A DNA stretch of 64,000 nucleotides, taken from assembly GCF_007747215.1 (NCBI RefSeq), contig NZ_CP036273.1, positions 1,472,322-1,536,321 of the forward strand, read 5' to 3'. The first letter of the stretch is position 1, and every line of letters begins with the position of its first letter. The notes under the pieces were generated by a model. It worked only from the letters and a program-made list of their open reading frames with translations, did no database searches and had not been told where the DNA came from. This document shows, one piece after another, positions 1-9,999 of this stretch. The position numbers and the translations under genes are program-made. This DNA comes from Urbifossiella limnaea. Its GTDB lineage: Bacteria; Planctomycetota; Planctomycetia; Gemmatales; Gemmataceae.

Positions 1-1
1 C

Positions 2-3000
2 CTGACCGAGCGAGTCCGCTCCCAGGTCGGGGCGTCGTTCGCCGCCGCCGACACCCCGCTCACCATCCCGGACACGATCAACAGCCCGGCCGTCTCGCAG
101 ATCGTCGTCCCCCAGCTGGCCGGAAGCCCCACGACCGACCGGGTCCGGCTGACGCTTGGTTTTGACCACCCCCGGCCGACCGATCTGCTGGGCGAGCTAA
201 TCACCCCGACCGGGCAGGTGATCGCTCTCAATCCAATCGTGGACCCACTCTTCGGGATCCTGAGCAACGGGGTGTTTACCCTGCCGCTCACCGCGGTCGC
301 CACCGGCACCCCGCTGACCGGGCAGTGGACCCTGCGTCTGACCGACACCCAAAGCGGGCCGGTGTCCGCGACCGTTCCGATGCTGGTGCACTTCCAGCTC
401 GACTTCGTGGACGCCGCCGGGGAGGTGGCCCAGGTCGTCCGGCTGGGGAACTGGATGGACCAGGACGCCGACGGCACCCAGCGCGAGCGGGGGCCGGCCG
501 GGGCCGGGAACAACCTCGGGGCCGAGAACGACACGTACACCGCCCCCGGGACGGTCAACGACGTCCCGTTCGCCGGGCCGTACGACTCGACCACCCGGCC
601 GCTCATCCAGCCCGGGGCGCACGTCACCGACGTGTACCCGGGCGGGCAGTTCGCGACCGCCGTCACCGTGACCCGGGACAGCGCCAGCCAGCTGACGGTG
701 ACCCTGGACCGGGAGATCGACCCGGACACCCTCACCGTCGCCGGGCTGACCGTCCTCGGGCCGACCGGGTCGGTGCCCCTGACCGGGGCGACCATCACCC
801 CGACCAACGTCGTGAACTTCGGCACCCGGACGTTCACCATCACCCTGACGAACGCCTTCGCCGCCGCCGGCCAGTACAGCGTCCTCCTCGGCAACTCGGT
901 GTACGTGGCCGACAACACCGTCCTCAACGGGACGGTGAACGACGTGTACGTGCGGTTCGACCGGGACATCGACCCGGCCTCGTTCCGCCCCGGGAACGTG
1001 CTCCGGATGACCGGCCCGACCGGGGCGGTCCCGCTGGCCGTGGTGTCGGTCACCCCGGTGGCCGAGGACCGCAGCGCGCTCCCGGCCGGGACGGTGGCGG
1101 CCCGGCTGTTCCGGGTGACGTTCGACCAGCCGCAGCTGGTGTTCGCCCAGGCGGCCCCGGTGGCCGCCCTGACCGTCACCCTCACCCTGTCGTCCGCCCC
1201 GTCGGTCGGGCCGCTCGCCCTGGCCGACCTGCTGGTGACCGGGCCGAAGGGGAAGGTGGATCTGACCGGGGCCACCCTGACCCGGACCGCGACCAGCCCG
1301 CAGCACGTGTACACGCTGACGGTCCCGGCCGCCACCGCCGGGGCGTACGCGAGCGCTGCTTACCCGGCCGGCCAGTACACGGTCAACATCACCCCGACCC
1401 CGAACCGGGTAACCCGGACCGTCACCACCCAGACCCAGCAGCTGTCGTTCACCCTCGACCAGCCACCGCTGAGCGGCCAGCCGCTGACCATCGGGTCGAT
1501 CTTCCGCGTGTCCCGGCCGGACGGGGCGATGAGCCTGAGCGGCGTCACCCTCCAGGCGAACTCGCTGACCAGCTACACCCTGACGTTCCCCAACCCGCTG
1601 GACCAGGACACGTACACCATCGAGCTCACGCCGGCGGCCCTCCGCGGGGCGGCGGTGGCCGGGACCGGGGTCCGCGTGTCCGGGCCGTACATGATCGAGT
1701 TCGGGAACCTCCCGACCGCGGCGAACCCGGACACCGCCCCAATCCGGGCCGCCGACCGGCCGCAGCTGGTCACCGAGCTGGCGGCCGCCACGACCACGCT
1801 GACCGTCACCCTGTCGGCCGGGGCGCTGACCGGCCCCGCTAACGTCGTCCGGGTGTACGGGCCGACCGCGACGATCCCGGCGGTCATCGGGGTCACCCCG
1901 ATCGGCGGGAGCACGTATCAACTGACGTTCGCCGGCCTCCTGCAGCCCGGGCAGTACGTCGTCGACTTCACCGCGGGCGTCCGAGTGGCCTCGAGCCCCG
2001 GCCGGGTGTGGGCGGTGGACAACAACCTGAACGCCGGGCTCGACCTGCTGACCGGGCGGACGGTAGCCGGCGGGTCGCTTCAGCCGGTGTCCTACCAGAC
2101 CCAGGGGCAGGCTCCGGCGGTGCCGATTTCCGCCGCGACGGCGGCCGGCCCGTCGGTGTCCGAGCTCCCGCTGGTGATCAGTGACGACTTCACCATCCAG
2201 CAGAACCTGCTGAACCAGATCCGGCTGGGGATGAACATCTCCTTCCCGGATGTGACTCAGCTGCGCGTCGAGCTCATGCCGCCGACCGGCAGCCCGGTCC
2301 CGTCGGTCCTGTTGTTCAGCGGGGCGGACCGGGTCGCGCAGGGCGGTGGGGCCGGGGCGAACTTCACCAACACCCTGCTGACCGACCGGATCGGCCTCCC
2401 GTCGGTGTTGCTCGCGGCGGCCCCGTTCACCCCGACCACCGGGAGCGGCTTCACCCCGCAGAACCCACTCGGCGTGCTGGCCGACCCGACAACCCCGACC
2501 GGAGCCCTGGGGACGTGGCGGCTGCGGGTGACGAACTTCAGCACCGCCCAGGCCGGGCAGATCACCAACTGGTCGCTGGTCCTGCCACGGGCGGTCCCGG
2601 CGAGCGGGCTCGGGGAGCAGACGGCGGACCGGTTCCAGGCCGGGTTCCGGGTGCTGACGACCGACCCCACCAACGACCTGACCCGGGACGCCTGGACCCC
2701 GGTCGGGCCGGCGTCGGCCAACGAGGGGGCGAACGCCGGCCGGGCCAACGCGGTCGTGGCCGACCCGTCCGACCCGAGCGGAAACACGGTGTACGTGGGC
2801 GGGGCCAGCGGCGGGGTGTGGAAGACCACCAACTTCCTGACCAGCGACATCGACGGCCCCCAGTGGGTGCCGCTGACCGACTTCGGTGTGACCTCGGGGG
2901 TCAACATCCAGTCCATGGCCCTGTTCCCCCGGAACGGCGACCCGAACCAGACGATCGTCTTCGCCCTCACCGGGGACGGTAACAGCCGGAACCTGTCGGA

Positions 3001-6000
3001 CATCACCGAGGCGACCGACCGGGGCCGGGCGGCGGCCGGGGTCGGGCTCCTGCGGTCCACCGACGGCGGCCGGACCTGGGTGCTGCTGGACAGCACCAAC
3101 AACCGGTCCAGCGACCTGACCCTCCCGCCCGGGTCGGTCGGCAATTTCAGCGACTCGAACCGGAACCACCTGTTCGCTGGGGCCAGCGGGTTCAAGCTGG
3201 TGGTCGATCCCACCCTGTCGCCGACAGGCGGGGTGATCGTGTACATGGCCGTACAGGGGAACGCGCAACAGGCCGGGGTGTGGCGGAGCCTCGACGGCGG
3301 CCTCACCTGGACCCGGATCCAGCAGGGCCAGGCGACCGACGTGGCGCTCGCCTCCGGCAGCGGGGTGGTCACCGGCTCGGTGACCGCCCCGGCGGTCGGC
3401 AACCTGCAGCGGCTGTACGCCGCGTTCGGCCCGGGTAACCCTGGGGACGTGGCGGCTGGGGTGTACACCACGAACTCCGCCCCCACGGCAGGGTCGCTGA
3501 CCCTGATGGCCGGTAACGGCGCCGGCCAACTGCCGGACCTCCGGAACGTGACCGGCGGGACGGGCGGGACTCCGGTCACCGTCCAGAACAACCCCGCCCC
3601 GACGAACATCGGCCGGGTCGTCATCGCGACCCCGGCCCTGACCGGGTCGACGTTCCAGAACTTCAACTACCGGGACTGGACGTACGCCCTGGTGGTCACC
3701 CCGAACGGGAGCCTCGGCGGGCTGTACGTGACCAAGGACGCCGGGCTGAACTGGACCCGGGTGGTGATGCCGATCCGCGGGGTGTTCGGGACGAACAACG
3801 AGAACCAGCTGGACTACGACCTGTTCGCCAGCCCCTACAACAGCGAGCCGGCGCCGAACTTCACCCAGTCCTCCAATGGCTTCTACGACGTGAGCCTGGC
3901 GGTGGACCCGCAGAACCCGAACGTCCTGTACCTGGGCGGGGTCGGGATCGGGACGGGCGGGCGGCTCCTGCCGAACGGGACGAAGGCCCTGCCGAACTTC
4001 GTCGGCGACGGGTCGATCGTGGGCGGGACGATCCGGATCGACCTGACCGGGATCAAGGACACCCAGGCCCTCATCAACAACAACAACTCGGACCCCAACG
4101 GCGGGACGTTCGGGAACAGCAATTTCCAGAGCGCCGCCAACGGCGGGATCGTCACCACCGGGCTGGACTCCGGCAAGATCGTGCCCGGCAACGACCCCAG
4201 CGGGACCCCGCTCGATAGCGACTACTTGAACGTCCGCCGGGACCCGAACAACCCGTTCACGACCAGCTCGACCCTGCTGGTGTCGCAGATCAACGCCCTG
4301 GTGAACAACGGGACCGACGCCAGGTGGCGGCCGTTCACCGAGATCCTCGCCGTCGGCACCGTCCGGGACCCGGGAACCACCCTGACCGAGCGGAACGGCC
4401 TGTCGAACATCCACGCCATCTTCCCGTTCGTGGACCCGGTGAGCGGGCAGACCCGGCTCATCTACGCCGGGGACCAGGGCGTGTTCACCGGGGTGGACCG
4501 GGGCGACGGCCTGCTGACGTACCGCCTCGGGTTCGACCGGCAGGTGGCCGGCACCCGTAACGGCAACCTCCAGCTCACCCAGGTGGTGAGCGGGGCAGTC
4601 CAGCCGAGCCAGCTGGCCGCCGACGTGGCCGGGGCCCTGTTCTACGCCATGGCCCAGGACAACGGGTTCCTGGTGTCCGACCCGCGGATCCTGGAGAACG
4701 GGAACACCAACTGGCGGGGTCCGGCCGGGGACGGGGCGTGGGTGGAGGTCGATCCGACCGGGTCGGGCCTGTCGATCCAGTACCGGTCCCCGCTCAACTT
4801 CGGGCTCGACCTGTACTCCCGGAGCAACCCGCTCCGCGGGCTCCCTCAGGAGTTCCTCCGACTGTTCAACCCGCAGCTGGTGGCCACCACCGGGGAGCCG
4901 GCGTTCGGCGGCGGCAGCCCGTCCACCTTCGGCCTGATCCAGGCTGGCGACTTCCCGCCGGCCGGGACGGTCGGCATCAACGGCGGGCAGTGGCTCCCGG
5001 GGTCGGCCGCCGGGAACGTCCCGTTCGGGTATGGGGTGCCGTTCGCGATCAACCCGGTCAACCCGCAGGGGCTGGTGATCATGTCGACCGACGGCCGGGT
5101 GTTCCGGTCGACCGACGGCGGGGCCAGCTGGAACTTCAGCACCATCGTCGTCAACGGCATCAACACCGGCGGGTCGGTCCTCGACGCGACCGGGCCGGGG
5201 GCGCTGGCGTTCGGGGCCGACGACCCGAACAACCCGGCCCAGGCGAACACCTTCATCTACATCGGGTCGGCCGGGACCGGGCAGGCCGGCGGGGTGGTCT
5301 ACTTCAGCCTCGACGGCGGCTCGAACTGGACGACCACCGCGGCGCTGGACGGCAGCCCGATCCGGCGGATCGTCCCGAACCCGGCCCCGGGCAGCCGGGA
5401 GGTGTACGTCGTCACCAACGAGGGGGTGTACTACAAGCAGGACGTCACCGTGCCCGGGGCGTGGACGGACATCACCGGGAACCTGTTCGGTCTCACCCGG
5501 GCGGTCTTCGGCAACTCGACCGACCAGGCGTTCATCCTGCCGGACCCGAACGGCCCGCTAGGCTTGACCCGGGTTCTCAACACCCTGGCGGTCGACTGGC
5601 GGTATGCCGACCCGACGGTCGACCCGCAGGCCCCCCCGCAGCTGTACGTCGGCGGGGTCGGCGGGGTGTTCAAGTCGGAGGACAACGGAACGACCTGGCG
5701 TCTGTACCCGGAGATCTCCCAGGACGGGGCGGTTGCCGAGGGCGGGAACCTGCCGATGGTCGAGGTGACCGACCTCGACCTGTCGATCGGAAACCTGAAC
5801 CCGGTCAACGGGCGGTACGAGAGCGGCGGGCTGAACCTGCTTCTGGCGTCCACCTACGGCCGCGGCAGCTGGGCCATCCGGCTGAACAACGACGTCCCGA
5901 CCCGGCTCGCCGACGTCGGCGGCCCGGCCGTGTCCTTCATCATTAACCCGACCCCCAACGGGCCGACCTCCAACCAGCTCGTGGTGCAGTTCAACGGGCC

Positions 6001-8263
6001 GGTCCTCGAGACCACCGCCCTGGATGTGAACAACTACCAGTTGCTGCCGGTCGACGCGCTGGGGGCCCCGACCGGGAGCGCCATCCCGATCCAGTCGGTC
6101 GCCCCGGTCCCGGGGGTGCCTGACCGGTACACGGTGACGTTCCAGAACGTCAGTATCCCGAACACCCTGTTCCGGTTCACGGTCGGGTACAACTCCCCGT
6201 CCAGCGGGGTACCCACCATCACCGGGCTCGACGGGGTGCCGATGAACCAGGACGCGGACGCGACCAGCGGGGAGGCGTTCGTCGACCAGTTCGTCACCGT
6301 CCTCACCCTGAACGCCCCGGCGGGGGTGAACCAAACACTGTACGTCTCACCGATCTCCCAGCAGGTCGTGGCCGGGACCGCGGGGAGCGTGAGCGTCGAG
6401 GTCCGCGACCCGTCCACCGGTGGCGTGATCACCGGGCTGAACGGCACCCTGACCGTTACCTGGGTCGGCCCAGGCCCGGTCACGCTGACCCAGAACGGAA
6501 GCCCCGTGTCTGGGAACACGGTGAACGTAGTCAACGGGGTGGCGAGCTTCACCGTGTCCGCGACAACGGCCGGGCCGTACTCGTTCACCGTCTCGTCTGG
6601 GACCAATGTGACGGCCGGTCAGACCTCGTTCTCGGTCGCCGTTATCGCAGGCACGGCCAGCCAGGTCACCCTCTCCCCCGCGGTGACGCCCAACGCGGCG
6701 GCCGGTACCGGGGTGGCACTGACGATCGGGTTCGAAGACCAGTTCGGCAACGCCACCACCTTCGCCGGGGCCGTCTCGATCCTGTACCAGGGGAATGTGG
6801 GGCCGGGCAGCCCGGGCGCGGTGGTCGTCGACCCACAGGTGCCGTCGTCCGCCACGTTCACGGTGTTTCCCACGCAGACCGGCCAGTTGGTGGTGACCGC
6901 GGACGCGGGCGTGACCACCACCCCGGGGCAGGCGACCATCAACGTCGTCCCCGGCGCAGTGGCCTCACTGATGGTCAGCGTCAGTCCGTCCCCGGCGACC
7001 GCCGGCCTCCCGGCCACGGTGACCCTCCAGGCGTTCGACGCCAACGGGAACGCGGCGACCAACGCGAACGGGCCGGTCACCCTGACCGGAATCCCGGCCG
7101 GGTCGGTCGTCTCCCCGAACCCGCCGGCCCTCGTGAACGGGGTCGCGTCGTTCCAGTTGACGATCCCGACCTCCGGGACGTACTCGCTGGCGGCCCAGTT
7201 CGGGGCGGTGTCGCAGCCGTTCAACCTGGTGGTGGGGCCCGCCCCACTGCCGCCGACCCCCACCGACCAACTGACCGGGGTGTTCGCCGCGGCCACCGGG
7301 GTGGACGGCACCCCGTTCGTCCAGGTGTACCAGGCCAACGGGTCCCTGCTGACCACGCTGCTACCGTTCCCGCCCGGGTACGCCTCGGAGGTGGACGCCG
7401 GCAGCCCCGGGTTCACCGGCGGCATCCGCGTGTCGGTCGCCGACGTGACCGGCGACGGGATCGCGGACTACGTGGTCGGCTCCGGCCCCACGATCACCGC
7501 GACCGTGCAGGTGATCGACGGGGCGACGAACCGCACGATCCTGACGCTGAGGCCGTTCGCCGACTTCAAGGGCGGCGTGTTCGTCAGCACCGGTGACCTG
7601 ACCGGCGACGGCATCGCCGACATTGTCATCACCCCGGACCAGGGCGGCGGCCCGCGGGTGACGATCATCGCGGGCAAGACGTTCACCCAGGTGGCGAACT
7701 TCTTCGGCATCGACGACGCGAACTTCCGCGGCGGCGCCCGCGCGGCGATGGGCGACGTCAACGGCGACGGGTTCGCCGAGCTGGTGGTGAGCGCCGGGTT
7801 CGGCGGCGGGCCGCGCATCTCGATCTACGACGGGGCGGCTCTGGCCCAGGGCACGCGGCTGAACGTGATCGGCGACTTCTTCCTGTTCGAAGAGGCGCTG
7901 CGGAACGGGGCGTACGTGGCCGTCGGCGACGTGAACGGGGACGGGTTCGCCGACCTGATCGGCGGGGCCGGCCCCGGCGGCGGCCCGCGGGTGCTCATCC
8001 TCGACTCGGTGACGATGCTCCAGCGCGGCCCGGAGGCGGCGCTGTCCGCGCCGCTGTTCAACGGCTTCCTGGGTGACATTAACAACCGCGGCGGCGTCCG
8101 GGTGGCGGCCAAGAACCTGAACAACGACCGGCTCACCGACCTCCTGATCGGTGCCGGCGAGGGCGGCGGGTCGCGGGCGGAGGCGTACAGCGGCGACGGG
8201 TTCGGCCTGCTCCAGAGCATCGACCTGCTCCCGGGCTACACCGGCGGGGTGTTTGTGGGGTAA
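2..8263 (+). CDS. Giant secreted multidomain protein: P-domains, BNR/VPS10-like repeats, Ig-like and FG-GAP repeats (5' partial)
   Basis: The frame is open to the left window edge, so the start and any signal peptide lie outside; about 2,753 codons are visible. The first ~145 residues and nt ~2178-2590 each resemble a proprotein-convertase P-domain (beta-sandwich ending in a GTWRLRVTN-type strand). Between them lie repeats resembling Ig-like/SwmB domains. Nt ~2690-5890 encode a propeller rich in BNR/Asp-box motifs (STDGGRTW, SLDGGLTW, STDGGASW, SEDNGTTW). Further Ig-like domains follow to ~7230, then FG-GAP/integrin-alpha-like repeats (VTGDGIADYVVG, VNGDGFAELVVS, VNGDGFADLIGG). Gly, Thr and Asn are abundant and there is no membrane anchor at the C-terminus. 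The likely role is a cell-surface or secreted binding protein; catalytic activity cannot be shown. The architecture is clear, the specific function is unknown. Confidence 0.85.
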   Translation: MTERVRSQVGASFAAADTPLTIPDTINSPAVSQIVVPQLAGSPTTDRVRLTLGFDHPRPTDLLGELITPTGQVIALNPIVDPLFGILSNGVFTLPLTAVATGTPLTGQWTLRLTDTQSGPVSATVPMLVHFQLDFVDAAGEVAQVVRLGNWMDQDADGTQRERGPAGAGNNLGAENDTYTAPGTVNDVPFAGPYDSTTRPLIQPGAHVTDVYPGGQFATAVTVTRDSASQLTVTLDREIDPDTLTVAGLTVLGPTGSVPLTGATITPTNVVNFGTRTFTITLTNAFAAAGQYSVLLGNSVYVADNTVLNGTVNDVYVRFDRDIDPASFRPGNVLRMTGPTGAVPLAVVSVTPVAEDRSALPAGTVAARLFRVTFDQPQLVFAQAAPVAALTVTLTLSSAPSVGPLALADLLVTGPKGKVDLTGATLTRTATSPQHVYTLTVPAATAGAYASAAYPAGQYTVNITPTPNRVTRTVTTQTQQLSFTLDQPPLSGQPLTIGSIFRVSRPDGAMSLSGVTLQANSLTSYTLTFPNPLDQDTYTIELTPAALRGAAVAGTGVRVSGPYMIEFGNLPTAANPDTAPIRAADRPQLVTELAAATTTLTVTLSAGALTGPANVVRVYGPTATIPAVIGVTPIGGSTYQLTFAGLLQPGQYVVDFTAGVRVASSPGRVWAVDNNLNAGLDLLTGRTVAGGSLQPVSYQTQGQAPAVPISAATAAGPSVSELPLVISDDFTIQQNLLNQIRLGMNISFPDVTQLRVELMPPTGSPVPSVLLFSGADRVAQGGGAGANFTNTLLTDRIGLPSVLLAAAPFTPTTGSGFTPQNPLGVLADPTTPTGALGTWRLRVTNFSTAQAGQITNWSLVLPRAVPASGLGEQTADRFQAGFRVLTTDPTNDLTRDAWTPVGPASANEGANAGRANAVVADPSDPSGNTVYVGGASGGVWKTTNFLTSDIDGPQWVPLTDFGVTSGVNIQSMALFPRNGDPNQTIVFALTGDGNSRNLSDITEATDRGRAAAGVGLLRSTDGGRTWVLLDSTNNRSSDLTLPPGSVGNFSDSNRNHLFAGASGFKLVVDPTLSPTGGVIVYMAVQGNAQQAGVWRSLDGGLTWTRIQQGQATDVALASGSGVVTGSVTAPAVGNLQRLYAAFGPGNPGDVAAGVYTTNSAPTAGSLTLMAGNGAGQLPDLRNVTGGTGGTPVTVQNNPAPTNIGRVVIATPALTGSTFQNFNYRDWTYALVVTPNGSLGGLYVTKDAGLNWTRVVMPIRGVFGTNNENQLDYDLFASPYNSEPAPNFTQSSNGFYDVSLAVDPQNPNVLYLGGVGIGTGGRLLPNGTKALPNFVGDGSIVGGTIRIDLTGIKDTQALINNNNSDPNGGTFGNSNFQSAANGGIVTTGLDSGKIVPGNDPSGTPLDSDYLNVRRDPNNPFTTSSTLLVSQINALVNNGTDARWRPFTEILAVGTVRDPGTTLTERNGLSNIHAIFPFVDPVSGQTRLIYAGDQGVFTGVDRGDGLLTYRLGFDRQVAGTRNGNLQLTQVVSGAVQPSQLAADVAGALFYAMAQDNGFLVSDPRILENGNTNWRGPAGDGAWVEVDPTGSGLSIQYRSPLNFGLDLYSRSNPLRGLPQEFLRLFNPQLVATTGEPAFGGGSPSTFGLIQAGDFPPAGTVGINGGQWLPGSAAGNVPFGYGVPFAINPVNPQGLVIMSTDGRVFRSTDGGASWNFSTIVVNGINTGGSVLDATGPGALAFGADDPNNPAQANTFIYIGSAGTGQAGGVVYFSLDGGSNWTTTAALDGSPIRRIVPNPAPGSREVYVVTNEGVYYKQDVTVPGAWTDITGNLFGLTRAVFGNSTDQAFILPDPNGPLGLTRVLNTLAVDWRYADPTVDPQAPPQLYVGGVGGVFKSEDNGTTWRLYPEISQDGAVAEGGNLPMVEVTDLDLSIGNLNPVNGRYESGGLNLLLASTYGRGSWAIRLNNDVPTRLADVGGPAVSFIINPTPNGPTSNQLVVQFNGPVLETTALDVNNYQLLPVDALGAPTGSAIPIQSVAPVPGVPDRYTVTFQNVSIPNTLFRFTVGYNSPSSGVPTITGLDGVPMNQDADATSGEAFVDQFVTVLTLNAPAGVNQTLYVSPISQQVVAGTAGSVSVEVRDPSTGGVITGLNGTLTVTWVGPGPVTLTQNGSPVSGNTVNVVNGVASFTVSATTAGPYSFTVSSGTNVTAGQTSFSVAVIAGTASQVTLSPAVTPNAAAGTGVALTIGFEDQFGNATTFAGAVSILYQGNVGPGSPGAVVVDPQVPSSATFTVFPTQTGQLVVTADAGVTTTPGQATINVVPGAVASLMVSVSPSPATAGLPATVTLQAFDANGNAATNANGPVTLTGIPAGSVVSPNPPALVNGVASFQLTIPTSGTYSLAAQFGAVSQPFNLVVGPAPLPPTPTDQLTGVFAAATGVDGTPFVQVYQANGSLLTTLLPFPPGYASEVDAGSPGFTGGIRVSVADVTGDGIADYVVGSGPTITATVQVIDGATNRTILTLRPFADFKGGVFVSTGDLTGDGIADIVITPDQGGGPRVTIIAGKTFTQVANFFGIDDANFRGGARAAMGDVNGDGFAELVVSAGFGGGPRISIYDGAALAQGTRLNVIGDFFLFEEALRNGAYVAVGDVNGDGFADLIGGAGPGGGPRVLILDSVTMLQRGPEAALSAPLFNGFLGDINNRGGVRVAAKNLNNDRLTDLLIGAGEGGGSRAEAYSGDGFGLLQSIDLLPGYTGGVFVG

Positions 8264-8287
8264 CCCGGACGCGAACGGTGTGAACGC

Positions 8288-8314
8288 GAACGCCCGGGAG
8301 TACCCCGGGCGTTC
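8288..8314 (+). terminator. Hairpin terminator after the giant surface gene
   Basis: A perfect 11-bp stem (gaacgcccggg / cccgggcgttc) with loop agtac starts 25 bp after the stop codon at 8263 and is followed by cgtcattt. The same stem sequence recurs after the two glycine-rich genes (48965, 50157), so it looks like a reused terminator type. Confidence 0.7.
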
Positions 8315-8362
8315 GTCATTTCGCTGCAACGAGTCGGCACCCGCTGCTAGCAGCCGCGGGCG

Positions 8363-8941
8363 TCACTTCCCCGCGGCCGGCTTGATGCGGATGTTGCGGT
8401 AGTCCATCTGCCCGCGGTCGGCCTCCAGCCCGATCGGCCCGGTCGGCGGCAGCTTCAGCGCCGCCTCCAGCACCTCGCCGTTGCAGGTGCAGTGCGCGCT
8501 CGGGCCCTTCACCACCACGACGACTTCGTTCCAGTCCTGGGCCTTGTACTTCGTCAGGCTCTTGTACGGCCCCGCCACGGGGTAGTCGCGCACCTGGAGT
8601 TGCGGCCCGCGCACGAACAGCCCGCTGTCCGCGTTCACCGCGGCGCGGAACTCGACCCTGAGCTCGAAGTCGGTGCCGAACGCCTGCTTCGTCCACAGCT
8701 GCTTCAGGCCCTTGCCGGGGTTCACCGTCAGAACGCCGTCCTTCGCCGTATACCGGCCGTCGGAGGCCGCGGTCTTGCCGTCGAACGACTCGAACTTGTC
8801 GCCGGCCTTGTAGCCCCAGCCGGTCAGGTCCTTGCAGTTGAACAGAGACACCCAGCCGTCGGCGGGCTGGGCGGCAGGCACCTGCGGGACGACGGCGACT
8901 GCGAGGGCGGCGGCGGCGGCCGCGGCGAACGGGCGGATCAT
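8363..8941 (-). CDS. DUF1080 / 3-keto-disaccharide hydrolase-family secreted protein
   Basis: A 192-residue protein with an N-terminal signal peptide (MIRPFAAAAAAALAVAVV, cleavage near AAQPADG). It is followed by the family opening DGWVSLFNCKDLTGW and the jelly-roll pattern of DUF1080 (PF06439): FELRVEFRA, SGLFVRG, DWNEVVVVVKG, CTCNGEVLEA and GPIGLEADRGQMDYRNIRI. DUF1080 proteins are concanavalin-like beta-sandwiches, often in sugar catabolism or surface binding in planctomycetes. The ATG at 8941 is chosen because it opens a normal signal peptide and has GGAG 8 nt upstream; the frame stays open further upstream without coding character. The gene converges on the giant surface gene. Confidence 0.85.
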   Translation of the reverse strand: MIRPFAAAAAAALAVAVVPQVPAAQPADGWVSLFNCKDLTGWGYKAGDKFESFDGKTAASDGRYTAKDGVLTVNPGKGLKQLWTKQAFGTDFELRVEFRAAVNADSGLFVRGPQLQVRDYPVAGPYKSLTKYKAQDWNEVVVVVKGPSAHCTCNGEVLEAALKLPPTGPIGLEADRGQMDYRNIRIKPAAGK

Positions 8942-9158
8942 GGTCGGCTCCGGGGAAAGGGAGCCGCGATTGTCGCACGCCGCGGCCGGCCGCGGGAGGG
9001 AGAATCGGGACGACATTCGCATCGGGCGCATTGTGTGCACGGCTCCCCCCGGGGGGGTCGAGGCACGCATTGAGTCAAAGACACGAATTAGTGATTGATC
9101 GATGGCGGGGCGGGTAACAATGCGGAAGGTGCGGCGGGGCGGGTGGTTGCGGCAAGGC

Positions 9159-9359
9159 TCAGACGCCAGCTTGCTCCATCGCACGCATCACCGAGCTGTA
9201 CTGCCGGGCCGTTGTGGTGCGGTCCACGACGCCGAGGGCGTGGACGACGCCGGGCAGGAAGAACAGGCAGGTGAGGGCGAGGTTGGCGACGAGCTCGGAG
9301 CGGGCGCCGGCGACGAGGACGGCGGCGGGGGGGCAAACGAAGGCGAGTACGGAACGCAT
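9159..9359 (-). CDS. YqaE/Pmp3-family small membrane proteolipid
   Basis: A 66-residue protein matching the Pmp3/YqaE family (PF01679): SVLAFVCPPAAVLVAG, then a second hydrophobic helix NLALTCLFFLPGVVHALGV with the typical PG(V/I)xHA motif. Two membrane helices are predicted. Family members modulate membrane potential or salt stress in yeast and plants; the bacterial role is poorly known. The ATG at 9359 follows a strong GGAGGAGT Shine-Dalgarno. The C-terminal tail (TTTARQYSSVMRAMEQAGV) is longer than in many relatives. Gene 9572 is divergent. Confidence 0.85.
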   Translation of the reverse strand: MRSVLAFVCPPAAVLVAGARSELVANLALTCLFFLPGVVHALGVVDRTTTARQYSSVMRAMEQAGV

Positions 9360-9510
9360 GAGATACTCCTCCGGGCAGCACGCGGCGGCTACCTGAAAGA
9401 CACTGTAACGCGGGGTTCGTTAACGGGTGCTGATAGAAGTTGTGACAAAGCGGTGACAGTCGCGGCGGGCCGCGGGGCGGTTCGGCGTCGTCCGGCGGGG
9501 GGGTTGTGCG

Positions 9511-9516
9511 TACAAT
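9511..9516 (+). promoter_or_regulatory. Possible -10 box (TACAAT) upstream of the 9572 gene
   Basis: TACAAT lies 55 bp before the ATG at 9572 in otherwise GC-rich divergent DNA. No convincing -35 is visible. Confidence 0.3.
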
Positions 9517-9571
9517 GGCGGAGCGACCCGTCGGGCGACACTGCCGTCGCCCGCCCGTGGGCGGGAGAGCC

Positions 9572-9853
9572 ATGAAGATTACGATGTACCACCGGACGTT
9601 CCCGGTGAAGGACGCCCCGGTGGCGGTGTCGCTGGTGCCGTACGCGGCGTCGCAGAAGCACACGTACACCGCCAACGGCAAGATTTACGACGCGGTGCTC
9701 AAGGAAATCCAGGTGGTCGTCCCCGACGACGCCAAGCTCGACGTGATGAAGAACCTGCTGTGCTGGGCCGGCGAGAAGGGGCCGATGAAGTCGACGGCCC
9801 GCGAGGTGTACGACTTCGCCACCGCCGGCACGTCGGGGTTCAAGCTCGCGTAG
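9572..9853 (+). CDS. Small conserved hypothetical protein
   Basis: A 93-residue soluble protein (MKITMYHRTFPVKDAPVAVS ... STAREVYDFATAGTSGFKLA). The start is the ATG at 9572, with GGGAG upstream. No signal peptide, membrane helix or recognised catalytic motif. Codon use matches neighbouring genes, so it is probably real. I do not recognise the family. It is divergent from the YqaE gene and followed by a long hairpin. Confidence 0.6.
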   Translation: MKITMYHRTFPVKDAPVAVSLVPYAASQKHTYTANGKIYDAVLKEIQVVVPDDAKLDVMKNLLCWAGEKGPMKSTAREVYDFATAGTSGFKLA

Positions 9854-9865
9854 TTTTCAGCCGAC

Positions 9866-9943
9866 GAGTGGCGCGGCGTCAGCCCGCCGGTGCGGCCCCA
9901 AAAGCACTTGGGGTTGCACCGGCGGGCTGACGCCGCGCCACTC
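9866..9943. repeat. Long intergenic hairpin, 28-bp perfect arms
   Basis: Arms at 9866-9893 and 9916-9943 (starting gagtggcgcggcgtcagccc) pair perfectly. The 22-nt loop itself contains cccca...tgggg. It lies between two convergent genes and may terminate both. A single unpaired, diverged copy of one arm (24 of 28 bases) is at 43757-43784, so the arm is a dispersed sequence. Confidence 0.85.
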
Positions 9944-9999
9944 CCCGAATCACCCGGGTAGCTTCAGCCCCTTCGCCAGCGCGATGGTCAGGGCGTCGG

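Noticed and set aside
197-4414. Very long open frame on the minus strand opposite the giant surface gene
   Set aside because: Arg/Gly/Pro/Val-rich composition typical of antisense shadow frames in GC-rich DNA; the plus strand carries clear domain repeats and normal codon bias.
8363-9184. Longer DUF1080 protein starting at 9184
   Set aside because: The extra ~80 residues show no coding character and would bury the signal peptide in the protein interior.
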